From Willaertia magna (lineage: Eukaryota; Heterolobosea; Eutetramitea; Acrasida; Naegleriidae): a stretch of DNA of 57,348 nucleotides. The position numbers were made by a program, and so were the translations under genes. Positions within the stretch are counted from its first letter, which is position 1. The number at the start of each line of letters is the position of its first letter. Below are positions 1 through 10,396 of this stretch, piece by piece. Under the pieces are notes generated by a model. The model was not told the DNA's origin. It saw only the letters and a program-made list of their open reading frames with translations, and ran no database searches. Location: the NCBI GenBank assembly GCA_902984215.1, contig CADWAF010004461.1, positions 1-57,348 of the forward strand, in the 5' to 3' direction.

Positions 1-156
1 TGCTTGTCCGATCTAAATAAGGTTTGGTATAAGCTGTAAAACGTTTTGTTTGTGTGTGTGTTGAGTCAGACTTGAAATCAAATAGCAATAAACAGCTCCA
101 ACAAACACAAATAACTCGCTCTAGAACAAAAACATGTTTGTTACAAACAGCATCGA

Positions 157-229
157 GCCTCCCTAGCTCAGTCGGTAGAGCGTTGGGCTTTTAACCCAAC
201 GGTCGTGGGTTCGAGCCCCACGGAAGGCG
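157..229 (+). tRNA. tRNA-Lys (anticodon UUU)
   Basis: A complete cloverleaf is visible: D arm with A-box TAGCTCAGTCGG, anticodon stem TTGGG/CCCAA around loop CTTTTAA (anticodon TTT, reading AAA lysine codons), T arm GTGGG-TTCGAGC-CCCAC with a good B-box, and discriminator G. There is no intron. A T5 run at 239-243 is a suitable RNA polymerase III terminator. The acceptor stem has one C-A mismatch at pair 5:68, the only defect. The AAA codon is very common in the neighbouring genes. Confidence 0.95.
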
Positions 230-238
230 ATGAAAGAA

Positions 239-243
239 TTTTT
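239..243 (+). terminator. Pol III T-run terminator of tRNA-Lys
   Basis: Five consecutive T residues lie ten bases after the tRNA discriminator base, the normal position and form of a eukaryotic Pol III stop signal. Confidence 0.6.
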
Positions 244-478
244 GTGTTACTTCGGGTAGTAGGGCATGACCCGAAAAGTGTTATTTATATACTTTGTGAA
301 TTGCCTTTAGGTCATTATAGAAGGTAATAAAACTATCTAATATAATTTTTTTCTTCTGGTTGAACAATTTTTTCCTTAGAAATTAGAGATATCAAGTACC
401 TAACCTTAAACGTACTATTCTCATAGTCAGTCATGTGTCAAATGAAAAACAATGTTTTTATTTTTAAAAAAAAATTAA

Positions 479-1600
479 ATGGATAAGAGTGTGAAAGCAA
501 CACATTTATCGTGGGGAAATGTACCTACCGTAAACAATAACAACAAAAAACCAAACAACAATAAAACTAACAGATCAACCACCAAATCTTTAAAATCATT
601 AAAAAACGAAAATAATAAAATTGATGTTGACGATTTTGTTCAAAGAGTTACAACTTTATCAAAAGATGTTGAACAATTAAAACAATTATCAAATCAAAGA
701 GCACAACAAGTGGCACTTTCTGATTTTCAAATTTCCTCTTCTTACGCTCCTTCTTCTACCACTTGGCTTCCTTCACCGCAACTTGGAATTACCTCTTCAA
801 GCGCTTCTTCCGATAGTTTACGCGGGAATCAAGATTTACAAAAAAGAATTAGAAGCCTTCGTCAAACTTGTACTACGGAAGCTAATGAATTAAAGAAATT
901 AAGTACTTTAATTGCGAATCAATTTGCTTCTGAGAATAATAAACAATTATTACTTGAAAGTAATACTATTAATACTGCAGAAGAAGTTCAAAGAGAGAAT
1001 ATTATTAAATTTAATAGAGTTAAGAATGATTTAATTAAGACAATTGATGAATTAAAGAATTTAATTAGAAGAGATAGAGAATTTGTTGTTAAGCAAGCAA
1101 AGCTTAAACAAGAACAATTAGGAACTGCAGGAAAAGATTTATGGAGAGATGAAGAAGAAGAAATTGAATCTGAAGATCATCCTCTTTTACACTCTTCTCC
1201 AAGTATAGGTTCATCAAGTAAGCATCATCAACAACAAGAGTTGTTAGAAAAAGAAGAACATAATTTAGTTTCATGGCAAGATTCTACTTTACAAGTTGAA
1301 AAGAAAATAGCCTTAGAAGAATATGAAGATTTAATTTATTATCAAAAAGAAGCTGTTGAATTAAATTATTTAGTTACTGAATTTGCTCAATTAGTTGACC
1401 AACAAGATCCACTTCTTGATTCAATTCATTCTAATGTTATTACATCAAAAGACAATGTAGAACGTGGTGTTGAACATTTAATTGCTTCAAACAAATTACA
1501 AAGATATCAAAGGTACTCTATGTGTCTTATTATAGGTGTTGTTCTTATTGCAATTATTGCTATTGTATTAATTATTCTCTTTGGAGGAGGTATTGTTTAA
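479..1600 (+). CDS. Qa-SNARE, syntaxin family
   Basis: A 373-residue tail-anchored SNARE for membrane fusion in the endomembrane system. Visible parts: an Asn-rich N-terminus; an Habc-like helical region at about 50-210; an acidic linker with DEEEEIESEDHP at about 223-234; a SNARE helix at about 285-342 with FAQLVDQQDPLLDSI, whose Gln near 309 fits the zero layer; and a C-terminal membrane anchor at about 349-368 with only a few residues after it. The family is clear from the helix register plus the anchor. The subtype (plasma-membrane or endosomal/vacuolar) is not resolved, although the long spacer recalls syntaxin-7/12-like proteins. The start is the first ATG, in an A-rich leader. The gene is convergent with BUD23, with 58 bp between the stops. 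Confidence 0.85.
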   Translation: MDKSVKATHLSWGNVPTVNNNNKKPNNNKTNRSTTKSLKSLKNENNKIDVDDFVQRVTTLSKDVEQLKQLSNQRAQQVALSDFQISSSYAPSSTTWLPSPQLGITSSSASSDSLRGNQDLQKRIRSLRQTCTTEANELKKLSTLIANQFASENNKQLLLESNTINTAEEVQRENIIKFNRVKNDLIKTIDELKNLIRRDREFVVKQAKLKQEQLGTAGKDLWRDEEEEIESEDHPLLHSSPSIGSSSKHHQQQELLEKEEHNLVSWQDSTLQVEKKIALEEYEDLIYYQKEAVELNYLVTEFAQLVDQQDPLLDSIHSNVITSKDNVERGVEHLIASNKLQRYQRYSMCLIIGVVLIAIIAIVLIILFGGGIV

Positions 1601-1658
1601 AGAAATTGTAAAATATTAGTGACAATAAATAATAATTTAGTTAATTGTGTGATACAAT

Positions 1659-2555
1659 TTAAAACTTTGGACCTCTACTTCTAGCTGTATATTTTGATGG
1701 TGCTCTAGTTTCTTTACCTTGTTGTCTAGATTTTTCCTTCTTTTTAATAATAAATTCCTTTAAATTCTTTCTTTTCTTTCCTTTCCCTTTTGTTTGTTCT
1801 CTAGTTGTAACTCTTGAACCTTCTGTTCTTATAGCTGCATTTACACCATTACTACTCATTTGTATTGTTTCTTCTTGTTTACCTTCAGGTGCTTTCACAT
1901 TAGGCATTCCAGCAAATAAAACTAAATAATATTTTCTAGCTTTTGTACTGTGTGGATAATCAACAACTAAACCACCACCGAAACCTGATTTTAAGGCCAT
2001 ATTCGTTATTAATTCAATTTGTTCTGAATTTTCAGGATAAAATTGTAAAACAGCTCTTGCTCCCTTTCTTAAAGATTTATATAATGTTCCAAAGAATGTT
2101 TGTAATCTTTTAATTGGATTTAAAGCCTTTCTATCAGCATTACAAAGCCATTGAATTGCTGAAATTGAAATACATCCATCAAAAGAACCTAAACGAAATG
2201 GTAATCCATTACCAATATCTGACAATATTAAATCACTTCCTAAATATTCTTCTTCTTGTATCATATCATTTGCTAAATCTAACATAGACTGACTGATATC
2301 CATTCCTATCCAAACATGTCCGTATGATGATATGGTTTGACCGGAAATACCGCTACCACAACCAATATCAAGTAAATATAGAGGAGGAGAGTTTTCTGGG
2401 AGAGCTAATAATTCTATTGCTCTTTTAGTCATTTCCGTTTGAATTTCTAGAACACGAGTATTTGTTGCATACTTTTTGGCTTGACTGTCATTGTAGAAGA
2501 GTTCTGGTGGTAAGAAATGTTCTGGTCTTGTGTTTGAACCTAAATTGAGAGACAT
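1659..2555 (-). CDS. BUD23: 18S rRNA (guanine-N7)-methyltransferase BUD23
   Basis: A 298-residue SAM-dependent methyltransferase that in other eukaryotes, with TRMT112, makes m7G in 18S rRNA during 40S maturation. The N-terminus (RPEHFLPPELFYND) and the SAM motif LLDIGCGSGISG, followed by GMDISQSML, are typical. A middle segment reads GSFDGCISISAIQWLCNADR. The C-terminal tail is basic (KGKGKKRKNLKEFIIKKKEK) and matches the Lys-rich WBSCR22 C-domain. The chosen start, at 2555, follows a run of eight A's. An in-frame extension of 21 codons upstream is translatable but does not look like the family and carries a tRNA-like stretch, so it is taken as leader. Confidence 0.93.
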   Translation of the reverse strand: MSLNLGSNTRPEHFLPPELFYNDSQAKKYATNTRVLEIQTEMTKRAIELLALPENSPPLYLLDIGCGSGISGQTISSYGHVWIGMDISQSMLDLANDMIQEEEYLGSDLILSDIGNGLPFRLGSFDGCISISAIQWLCNADRKALNPIKRLQTFFGTLYKSLRKGARAVLQFYPENSEQIELITNMALKSGFGGGLVVDYPHSTKARKYYLVLFAGMPNVKAPEGKQEETIQMSSNGVNAAIRTEGSRVTTREQTKGKGKKRKNLKEFIIKKKEKSRQQGKETRAPSKYTARSRGPKF

Positions 2556-2592
2556 TTTTTTTGCAATAAATAATTGAAGTTGGAAAGCGTTA

Positions 2593-2616
2593 GGTGCTGG
2601 CGGGGATCGAACACAC
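2593..2616 (-). other. tRNA 3'-end-like fragment in the BUD23 leader
   Basis: On the minus strand this reads GTGTGTTCGATCCCCGCCAG and continues CACC, like a T-loop plus 3' acceptor half (B-box GTTCGATCC). No D arm, anticodon arm or pairing 5' acceptor half is present nearby and the T stem does not pair, so it is a fragment or chance match. It lies 38 bp upstream of the BUD23 ATG. Confidence 0.35.
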
Positions 2617-2618
2617 AA

Positions 2619-3673
2619 TTCTCTTTTTATTAAAACTGTTTTGATTGTTGTTAAAAATAATTATTTAATTTAAACTTTTATTATTAATTTTAAATTTTAA
2701 AATTATAATTTTTTGTTATTATTTAATAATTTTTATAATTTAAATATTATAATATTAAAATATCTATAATCTTTATAATAAACAAACAATATTTTTTTTT
2801 GGAATATTTGTTTGTTTAAAGAAATTAATGAAATTTTTATTAATATATAATAATATATTCTAATAAAATATTTTTTATTATTAATATTTTTTATTTTTAA
2901 AATATATATCATTTTTAATTAAACATATTATTATAAATATTTAATTCATTTATTTTTTTAAAAAAATATGATATAATATTAATAAAATTAATTTAATTTA
3001 TAATTATTATTTAATAAATATATAAATATGTAAATCTATAAATAAAAAATATAATTTATTATTATAATAATTTTTTCTTCTTTATTTAATTAAATTTTCA
3101 AAAAAATTTAGCGAAAATACTTATTATTTAAATTTAAAAATAATTTTTAAATTATTATTAATTAATTTAAAATATTTTTTAAAATATTTTTTAAATCTTT
3201 TATAGTTATAATTAATTTATTATATTTTTTTATAAATAATAATTTATTTTCATATTTTTTATAATTAAAATTATTAATCATTAATATATCAAAAAAGAAA
3301 AAATATTAATAAAAAATAATGTCGTAATATATTAAAATAAAAAATATTTCTAAAAAAGAATAAAAATTAAAAAAAATAGAAAATATTTAAAATTAAATCA
3401 ATAATTGATTTCATAAAGAATTAATGAATATAATTTTAAATAATAAAAAAAAACATAAATTAAATAATTTATTTTAAAATGTTAATAAAAATGAAGCTAA
3501 AAATAATATTATTAATAAAAATAAAGTGTTGGTATTATTTATACTAAATTAAAAATATAAAAAAGAAGTTAATAAAAATTTAATTAAAAATAATTTAACT
3601 TATTATACAGAATTAAAAATTTTTATTGAAAAATTAGAAAAATTATAAGCTTCATTACAAACTTAATAAAAAT
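2619..3673. other. Gene-free, almost pure A/T gap
   Basis: About 1.05 kb between BUD23 and the receptor kinase gene. No coding sequence, RNA gene or clean repeat was seen. Composition is extreme: 3121-3196 contains no G or C at all, and many 60-base stretches hold only two to four. The receptor kinase 3' UTR must lie at its right end. Short homopolymers and TTAATTAA-like words recur, but no tandem unit is conserved. Confidence 0.7.
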
Positions 3674-6600
3674 CTATAAATATTGTTTTAATTCTTTTAA
3701 TTGAGGTATAATTTCAGCAAAAGAAGGTCTATCATTTGGATTTTCACTCCAACATTCTTTCATTAATTGAATATATTTATCAACTAAAATAAATATCCTT
3801 TCTTTTTGACAATTACTTTCAAATGGAATAATAAATTCATTAACCCAAATTTCTTTCTCTTCTTCTGTTGTATATGGTATTACTGGTCTTAATCCTTTCA
3901 CAACTAAAGATGGAATTAAAAATATATTTTCCAGTGAAGGTAGTTCATTGGAATGATTAAAGTAATTAATTTTACTTGAGTTTGAGTTATTGTATGCATT
4001 CTCTTCAAAGAATAATTCCCACATAATAATTGAAAAACTATAAACATCTAATTTTGAAGTGATACTTGATGGATTGTCACCTTTTAACATTTCAGGAGAT
4101 AAATAGAATAATGTTCCAGCATTTGTTGTCATTGTTTGTGTTGCAGTTCCAATAATTTTACTTAAACCAAAATCACAAACTTTACAAACCCCATAACTAT
4201 CTAATAAAACATTTTCAGGTTTTAAATCTCTATGAAGAATAGCATTTGGTTTTAAAGTATGTAAATAATTCATTCCTTGTGAAATACCAATTAAAATATT
4301 TAATTTAGCTGTTAAACTAAGTGTTTCTTTTCCATTCTTTACATTATAGATAACACCTTTTAGACTTCCTCTACTTAAATATTCTATAACCATATATTTA
4401 GATGTATCTGTAACTGTCACACCATAAAATGTGACAATATTTGGATGTCTTAAAGTACTTAACATTGAAACTTCTCTTTCAAAATCTTCTTCTTCTTCAT
4501 CTCCAGTTGCTTTAATTGATTTTATAGCAACTATATTATCACTCCATTTCGCACTATATACCGTTCCACAACCTTTCATTTAAATAATTATTAAAATAAT
4601 TATTTAAATAATTATTTAAATAATAATTAACTTACCTCCTTCTCCAATCTTTTTTTCAACTTTTAATTCTTCAACTGGAATTAAGAATGATTCTTTTCTT
4701 TCACTTAACTTTTTCTTTTTACTTCCATGACTATTACTATTTCTATCATCTTCTAATAAAGGAGTATTATCAACAGATTCACCAAATATTACTTTCTTAT
4801 CAATTATCTTTTTCTCAATTTCTAATTCAGCTTTCTCTTTTTTCTCTAATCTTCTTAATTTCTTCATTATTTTCATTCCAGTGTATATAATAAATATTCC
4901 AGCACTTAAACCAACAATGAAAAATAAAATTGCTCCAAATACAGATAATCCAATAATTACACTTAAAGGAAATTCTTTTACTTCACAATATAATGAATTA
5001 TCTACTGTTCTAATAATATAATTGGATGGACAATTAATTACTTTAAATTTAACAATTGCACTAGTTTCAGGGAAATTTAATGTAAAATTCTTCTCTTCAC
5101 CGTGTGAAGGTAGAGTGTAATTAGTACTTTGTAAAAGATAAAATCTGTATAATCCTCTTGGATTACTGAAAACTGTAATTAAAGTAAAGATTTTTTCATC
5201 AAAATTAGCTAAATATCTTGCTTGTTCTAATAAAGAAGATATTGGATTGTCAAATATGTCATAAACTTTTAATACGATATCAAATTGTAAACCTGGGAAA
5301 ACATTCAACTCTGGTATAATTTCTTGTCCATTAGAATATTGTACAATTATTTTTTTGATATATGAAGCCTTGTCAATTCCATAAAGTAGTGCTGAATTAT
5401 TTTGAAAATTAAAATTATTATTATTTGCAACATGAACATTAAATAAAAAGATACCTCCACCAGCTAATCTTCCAACATTTGACTTGATTAATGCATTTGT
5501 TTTTGGAATAAAACTATTTGTATATATTGCTCCTCCTCTGATTGCACTGTTCCCAGAAAAGATAGTGTCATCTGACAGTTCTAAAAGTTTTCCAGCAGCA
5601 TAGATTGCTCCACCATTTCCTTCATTTGTATCTGAAATTGAAATACCCCCAGCATAATTTTTAATAAATTTACAATTTTCTATTGTATACTTTGAATTTT
5701 CATGTGGAATGGATAAGTACAATGCCCCTCCATTTGCACTCGCACTATTTGAAGTAAAAACACAATTAGTCAATTTTGTTTCACCAATATTTGAAACTAT
5801 ATTAATTGCTCCTCCATTTAAACCACTATTTTGTGTAAAAAAACAATCACTTATTGTAGCTTGAAAAGAAGAGGAATGTATATTCTCAACCATTATTGGT
5901 CTGTAACAATTTGTAAAGTTAGTATTTGTAATAATTAGATAAGAAGCATCTGTTAATCCTAATCCAAGTTTAGGGCTATCAACGAATTGAGAGTTACTTA
6001 TTTGTACATAAATAGGAAGTAACATTTCAAGTGAAGTGGTAGAATATAAATTATCAATAACAATAGAATTAATTCCAGCAAGCATAGCCCAATTTTCTTT
6101 ACTATAAACCTCAGTATTTTTAATTGTAATACCCTGACAATATCTAACCTCTAAAGCTCCATTTGAAGAATTTGTTTTGTGAAAAATTGTATTTTCTAAT
6201 CTCACAGACGTGACATACACAATTCCTGTCAAAGCTTCTGATAAAAATTCTCCATTTTGAATACCAACATAACTTCCAGAGGAGAAAACTGTCTGTCCAA
6301 TAAATGTACAATTGTCTGAAAAAAGATTTTGAAATGATTGTAAATTTGCTCCATTAATAACACTGTCTCTTAAAGTAATATATGCGATATTTACAAATGA
6401 AATATCTTTTAAAAAAGAATTACTGGCAACGAACGACCCTAAAACAATGTTGTTTTGATACGTATATCCATTAACTATACAATTATTAAAATTTATGTTC
6501 CTAGATATTATTCGTGCATTACTAATATTAAATGTATAAAAGTTAATGTATTGTACAGTATCTAAATCATATTTTAATTCTGTTTGAAAACTTAAAGTAT

Positions 6601-6922
6601 AATTGATTTTACCCGATACACTTCCTCCAATAAATGACAGTGTATCTACCTTTGTTGAAAGTTGACAGTTATCAAAATCACTAAATACATAATCACCCAA
6701 AAAATTAATTGAACAATATGAAGTACTATTTAACGTATTGATATAATTAATTATTTGACAATAAGAAGTACATGGCGTAGAGGAATACATACAATTCGAT
6801 GGATCCGTAGTAACATTTGATGGTGTCTTGTCTAAATAAAAGTAACAGCCAAAGGAAGAACGTAGACAAAGTGAAATTAACATAAAAACCGATAAGATAA
6901 AGCGGGTAGTGGAATAGCTCAT
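3674..6922 (-). CDS. Receptor-like TKL protein kinase with beta-helix ectodomain
   Basis: Two exons: 6922-4636 and 4572-3674, with a 63-bp intron (4573-4635, GTAAGT...AAAG). Joining them restores the glycine loop GEGGCGTVY across the junction and gives 1061 residues, so the ATG at 4579 is intronic. A signal peptide (about 1-25) leads into a long Asn/Ser-rich extracellular part with repeated GGA(I/L) motifs (GGAINIVSN, GGALYLS, GGAIYAA, GGAIYTN), typical of right-handed beta-helix / Pmp-like repeats. One membrane helix lies at about 652-680, followed by a basic juxtamembrane segment. The kinase has VAIK (Lys780), HRDLKPEN (876-883), DFG (896-898) and a SPEML activation segment, so it is probably active. 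Likely role: surface sensing. The ligand is unknown. Confidence 0.88.
4573..4635 (-). other. Intron of receptor kinase gene
   Basis: It starts GTAAGTTAATT and ends AATGAAAG in the gene's direction, is made of TAAATAATTAT repeats, and interrupts the codon for the fourth residue of the kinase glycine-rich loop. Splicing joins the two exons in frame. Confidence 0.85.
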
Positions 6923-7012
6923 TTTTTTTTGCCAAATCGATTTTTGATTGTAATTTTACACAATAATGTTTTTTGATTTAATAATCTACAAATTATATTT
7001 GAAATAATCTCT

Positions 7013-9973
7013 TTACACTAAACCATCCAATTCATCGTCACCACCTTTTGGAGTTTGTTTTTTGGTATGACCTGTGGCTGGAGTGTTAAATAACATTGAA
7101 TCATCCAAAGAGGGAAGAATTGGTGAAATAAGATCATTTTCATTCTCGTTAATAATTTGTTGTTGAGGTGTATGCTCTAACGGATTTTCTGTAGTTGTTT
7201 TCTTTTTTTCAGTATTGGCAAGAACTGTGTTCCAAAATGTGAGACCAGCTTTTTTTGGTTTTGTTGTTGAAGATTGTGGGTTAGTTTTTTGGTGAGCAGA
7301 TGATTGTTGTAATTCTTCTTGAGGCTGAGATTTAGGTGTACTCTTGCTTTGACTTGTATTAATGAGAGCTTGTTGAGAACTTCCTCTAGTGGATGTATTG
7401 ATATTTCCTCTATTCACATTATTATTGGTATTCATATTATTAACATTATCAACATTATCTCTGTTACCTTGTTGGCTAATGTTTCTATTATTATTAGAAT
7501 TCGATTGTTGTTGTTGAGAAGTATTTTGAGTCGTTCTAGGTAACGGTTTGGATATCTTTGTAGGAATTGTATTTTGGTCATTGATTGTGTTTGGCTTTGA
7601 ATTATTTGCAGGTTTCTTACTGTTGACATATTGATTGAAATTTCTCATTCTATCCTCAGCGGTAGACACCACCTCTGTTGATTGATTTAAGGAATTGTCT
7701 AAAACCCTTAAATCTACCACGGTTGTCTTTTTCTTTTTTATCTGAGAGCCAGTACCATTTTGACCATTTTCATGATTATCATCCTCTTCAATGATTGGTT
7801 CTTCTATTATCACATCTTTCTTTCTTTTTGTTGGTGGATTTTTCCTTGAATTTTCATTTTGTTGTTTGTAACTGGGGGCAGCAAAATTGAAATCCTCTCC
7901 ATCATCGTCATCGTCAAGCATTAGCGTTCCAAAGTTTGGGGTAAGGGTGGCACTCTTGTCTGAATCAGAACTGGATGATGAGATTACAGAGCGAGGATTA
8001 TACTTTGACAAACCCAGTTGAGCCATAGCTATTAATTTTTGATTTTCAAATTCCTTGTCAGGATCTTCTGGAAAGTTGGAATGAAGTACTGAATCAATTT
8101 TTAGTAAAGAAGAGGTGTTAGAGGAAATGTCAACTGTTAAAACAGCCATCAGGGCATCATCTATAGTTACTTCATTTCTACACATAAGTCTAGCATGTGC
8201 TTGAGCTAAACGAACTAAACTTTCCAACAAACGAATTGTTGTTCTTGCAGCGACTCTTTTATCTGCTCTTCTTTGTAATTGATAATATTTTGTTAATACC
8301 TCACCACTTTCTTTTGGTACTTTAGGATGATATTCAGATTTAACATATGAAATATATGTTCTTAGTTTATCAAAAGACCACAATTGACAATCTACTTCTT
8401 CCATTTGTTGTTCATTTAAAATAAAAGAAGAAACTCTCTCGTCCCATTTCTCATCTTGTGTATCTAAAAGTACTAGTACTATATCAAATCTACTTAAAAG
8501 TGGGCTAGCCAATGCACAATTTGTAGATAAACTTGCAGACACATCAAATTTTCCTTTTGGATTACAAGCTGCAAGTACAGAAGTTCTAGTGTTTAATTTA
8601 CATACCAGTCCAGCCTTTGCAATACTTAATGTTTGTTGTTCCATTGCCTCGTGAATTGTAGCTCTGTCATGTTCTCTAATTGCGTCAAATTCATCGATAC
8701 AACAAACACCTCCATCAGCCAAAACTAAAGCACCTGCTTCTAAGGTCCAACCTCCACCAGGTTCTTTGGTAGCCATAACAGTTAAACCTGCACTTGTAGT
8801 ACCAATACCATTTGTCATCACATAACGTGGACTGAGCTTAGAAGCATATCTCAGAAATTGACTTTTACCAGTACCAGGATCACCAACTATTAGTAAATGA
8901 CTTTCACCCCTAATTCTTGTATTATTCTTTCTCATTGGTACACCACCAATTATTGTTAAAGCAACGGCTAATTTCACATAATAGAGTCCAAATAATTGAG
9001 GACACATACTTTTTAATATTAAATTTCTAGCAGCTAGAGGTTTGTCTTTATACTTTTCCCAAAAATTATGAATTTCTTTTTTAGCTTCATCTGTCACACC
9101 AGTTGAACTTTTCTTTTCATTATTAATTCTTATATGATTACAACAAATAGCCATTTCAACAGAACACCTTGCATCAAACCTCAATGGTTTCCATCTTCTA
9201 AAAGGTATTCCAGTAATTACTACATCATCTCCTGCTTTAACAATATCTACTAAATCATCTTCCAAAATTACTAAAATTGCTCTAGGTATTGAACCTACGC
9301 TTAATTGTGAAATTTTGTCTTGAATTTTAATTTCTTGATAATCTCTACATGTAATAGAATCACTCTTATGAGAAAAACTCTTTCCTCCGCAATCAGCTAC
9401 TGGGCATTGAGTAGGTTTCATTATTATATTAAATTGTTCTCTATCTGCAACAATATCAAAAGCTTTTCTACACTTTTTACAAATATATGTTTTCTTATAT
9501 TCCAACATTTTTACAGGACCCGTTTTAATGACAGTTCCAGAAACGGATATTAAACGATTTGTGTCGCAACTTCTTATTGAACTAACTGAACTTTTTGTGA
9601 CTTCTGAACATTGCGGTAATGAATGAAGTCTAATATGTATTAAAGTTTTTAATTTTAATTGATCTTTTAACATTGTTTGACTATCAATATACAATTGTTG
9701 TGCTTTTATTAATGCTCTTTCAAAAATTGGAATTAAATCCATTGGATAACTTAATAGTAGTGATCCTATTTCAATATTAGCTGACATGAAATGTAAAACA
9801 TCAACAAAAATACTATAATGTATTGTATCATCATTACTTAACATTAAACTAGGATTTAATAAATCTCTTATATCATCACCATGATATTTCTCCAAGTACA
9901 ATACCATCACTCTCTCGATATCCTCTCCCGAAACATTGCCCTTTGGGAAAGCGCACCATTGACCATTAGACAT
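7013..9973 (-). CDS. MCM9: DNA helicase MCM9
   Basis: A 986-residue MCM AAA+ helicase, by family knowledge the partner of MCM8 in homologous recombination and interstrand-crosslink repair. Seen here: a Zn finger with Cys165/168/190/195, Walker A GDPGTGKS (364-371), the TNGIGTTSAGLTV segment, Walker B CCIDEF (424-429), sensor AACNPKG, and arginine finger SRFD (about 494-497). MCM9 rather than MCM2-8 is indicated by LEAGALVLADGGVCCIDEF, EMEQQ-type AMEQQTLSIAKAGLVCKLNTR, and the long variable C-terminus. That tail (about 640-986) is Asn/Gln/Ser-rich with Lys-rich patches and little order. The start follows AAAAAAATG. There are no introns. Confidence 0.92.
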   Translation of the reverse strand: MSNGQWCAFPKGNVSGEDIERVMVLYLEKYHGDDIRDLLNPSLMLSNDDTIHYSIFVDVLHFMSANIEIGSLLLSYPMDLIPIFERALIKAQQLYIDSQTMLKDQLKLKTLIHIRLHSLPQCSEVTKSSVSSIRSCDTNRLISVSGTVIKTGPVKMLEYKKTYICKKCRKAFDIVADREQFNIIMKPTQCPVADCGGKSFSHKSDSITCRDYQEIKIQDKISQLSVGSIPRAILVILEDDLVDIVKAGDDVVITGIPFRRWKPLRFDARCSVEMAICCNHIRINNEKKSSTGVTDEAKKEIHNFWEKYKDKPLAARNLILKSMCPQLFGLYYVKLAVALTIIGGVPMRKNNTRIRGESHLLIVGDPGTGKSQFLRYASKLSPRYVMTNGIGTTSAGLTVMATKEPGGGWTLEAGALVLADGGVCCIDEFDAIREHDRATIHEAMEQQTLSIAKAGLVCKLNTRTSVLAACNPKGKFDVSASLSTNCALASPLLSRFDIVLVLLDTQDEKWDERVSSFILNEQQMEEVDCQLWSFDKLRTYISYVKSEYHPKVPKESGEVLTKYYQLQRRADKRVAARTTIRLLESLVRLAQAHARLMCRNEVTIDDALMAVLTVDISSNTSSLLKIDSVLHSNFPEDPDKEFENQKLIAMAQLGLSKYNPRSVISSSSSDSDKSATLTPNFGTLMLDDDDDGEDFNFAAPSYKQQNENSRKNPPTKRKKDVIIEEPIIEEDDNHENGQNGTGSQIKKKKTTVVDLRVLDNSLNQSTEVVSTAEDRMRNFNQYVNSKKPANNSKPNTINDQNTIPTKISKPLPRTTQNTSQQQQSNSNNNRNISQQGNRDNVDNVNNMNTNNNVNRGNINTSTRGSSQQALINTSQSKSTPKSQPQEELQQSSAHQKTNPQSSTTKPKKAGLTFWNTVLANTEKKKTTTENPLEHTPQQQIINENENDLISPILPSLDDSMLFNTPATGHTKKQTPKGGDDELDGLV

Positions 9974-10066
9974 TTTTTTATTGTAAAAAATTCAAGCAAA
10001 GAAGAGAAATTATTTGAATGAATAAACAAATAAGAACAATTAGTTTCGGGAAGTATCAATTGATAT

Positions 10067-10368
10067 TTAACAATTATTTTCTGATTTATTATTATTTAAT
10101 AATTCATCTACTTTTTGGTTAGCTCTAGATAATTCAGTACTCCATGAATGGTGATGTAAATCATCATATTGTTTATCATTTCTTATTGGTACGGAATACT
10201 TTAATGGAAATAAAACATCACTTGTAATTCTATTAAATTGTTTTTCTAATTGTTTTGCTGGTTGTTCAATAAATTTTAATGTATTACTTTTGAATTACAT
10301 CCAACGTTATTTCATCAACATGACCAAAAAACCTACCAAGCCAAACTTTTAACTAAAAAACTCGACAT
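10067..10368 (-). CDS. Small 83-residue protein of unknown function, split by one intron
   Basis: Two exons, 10368-10337 and 10286-10067, with a 50-bp intron (10287-10336, GTAGGT...AAAAG), join in frame to 83 codons plus stop. The protein starts MSSFLVKSLAC and continues with a charged helical stretch (KFIEQPAKQLEKQFNRI), a His cluster (DDLHHHSWS) and an Asn/Lys-rich end. I do not recognise a family; a small mitochondrial or membrane-complex subunit is possible but unsupported. The start codon lies on the edge of the LINE insertion: its A and T belong to the target-site duplication and only 15 bp of original leader remain before the retroelement. Whether it is still expressed is unknown. Confidence 0.6.
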
Positions 10369-10383
10369 TTTTTATTGAATTCC
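10367..10383. repeat. Left target-site duplication of the LINE
   Basis: ATTTTTTATTGAATTCC, repeated exactly at 15328-15344. The two copies bracket the retroelement. This copy contains the first two bases of the neighbouring minus-strand start codon and its A-rich leader. Confidence 0.85.
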
Positions 10384-10396
10384 GAGCGAAAATAAA

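Noticed and set aside
2593..2616. A tRNA gene on the minus strand before BUD23
   Set aside because: Only a T-loop-like and 3' acceptor-like piece is present. The T stem does not pair and there is no D or anticodon arm.
2555..2618. Upstream extension of BUD23 (MCVRSPPAPNAF...)
   Set aside because: It covers the tRNA-like fragment and lacks family similarity. The ATG at 2555 has the usual A-rich leader and begins the conserved RPEH region.
4573..4579. ATG at 4579 as the start of a separate soluble kinase
   Set aside because: It lies in an intron. Splicing GTAAGT (4635) to AAAG (4573) restores the glycine-rich loop with the upstream membrane exon in frame.
10041..10051. E2F-like site (TTTCGGGAA) near MCM9
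   Set aside because: It differs from the E2F core (TTTSSCGC) and lies in the 3' region of the small gene; a single weak match in AT-rich DNA is not enough.
10287..10336. Two frameshifts in the 83-residue gene, making it a pseudogene
   Set aside because: I first read it that way, but a GTAGGT...AAAAG intron of 50 bp joins the exons cleanly to 84 codons with no indel.
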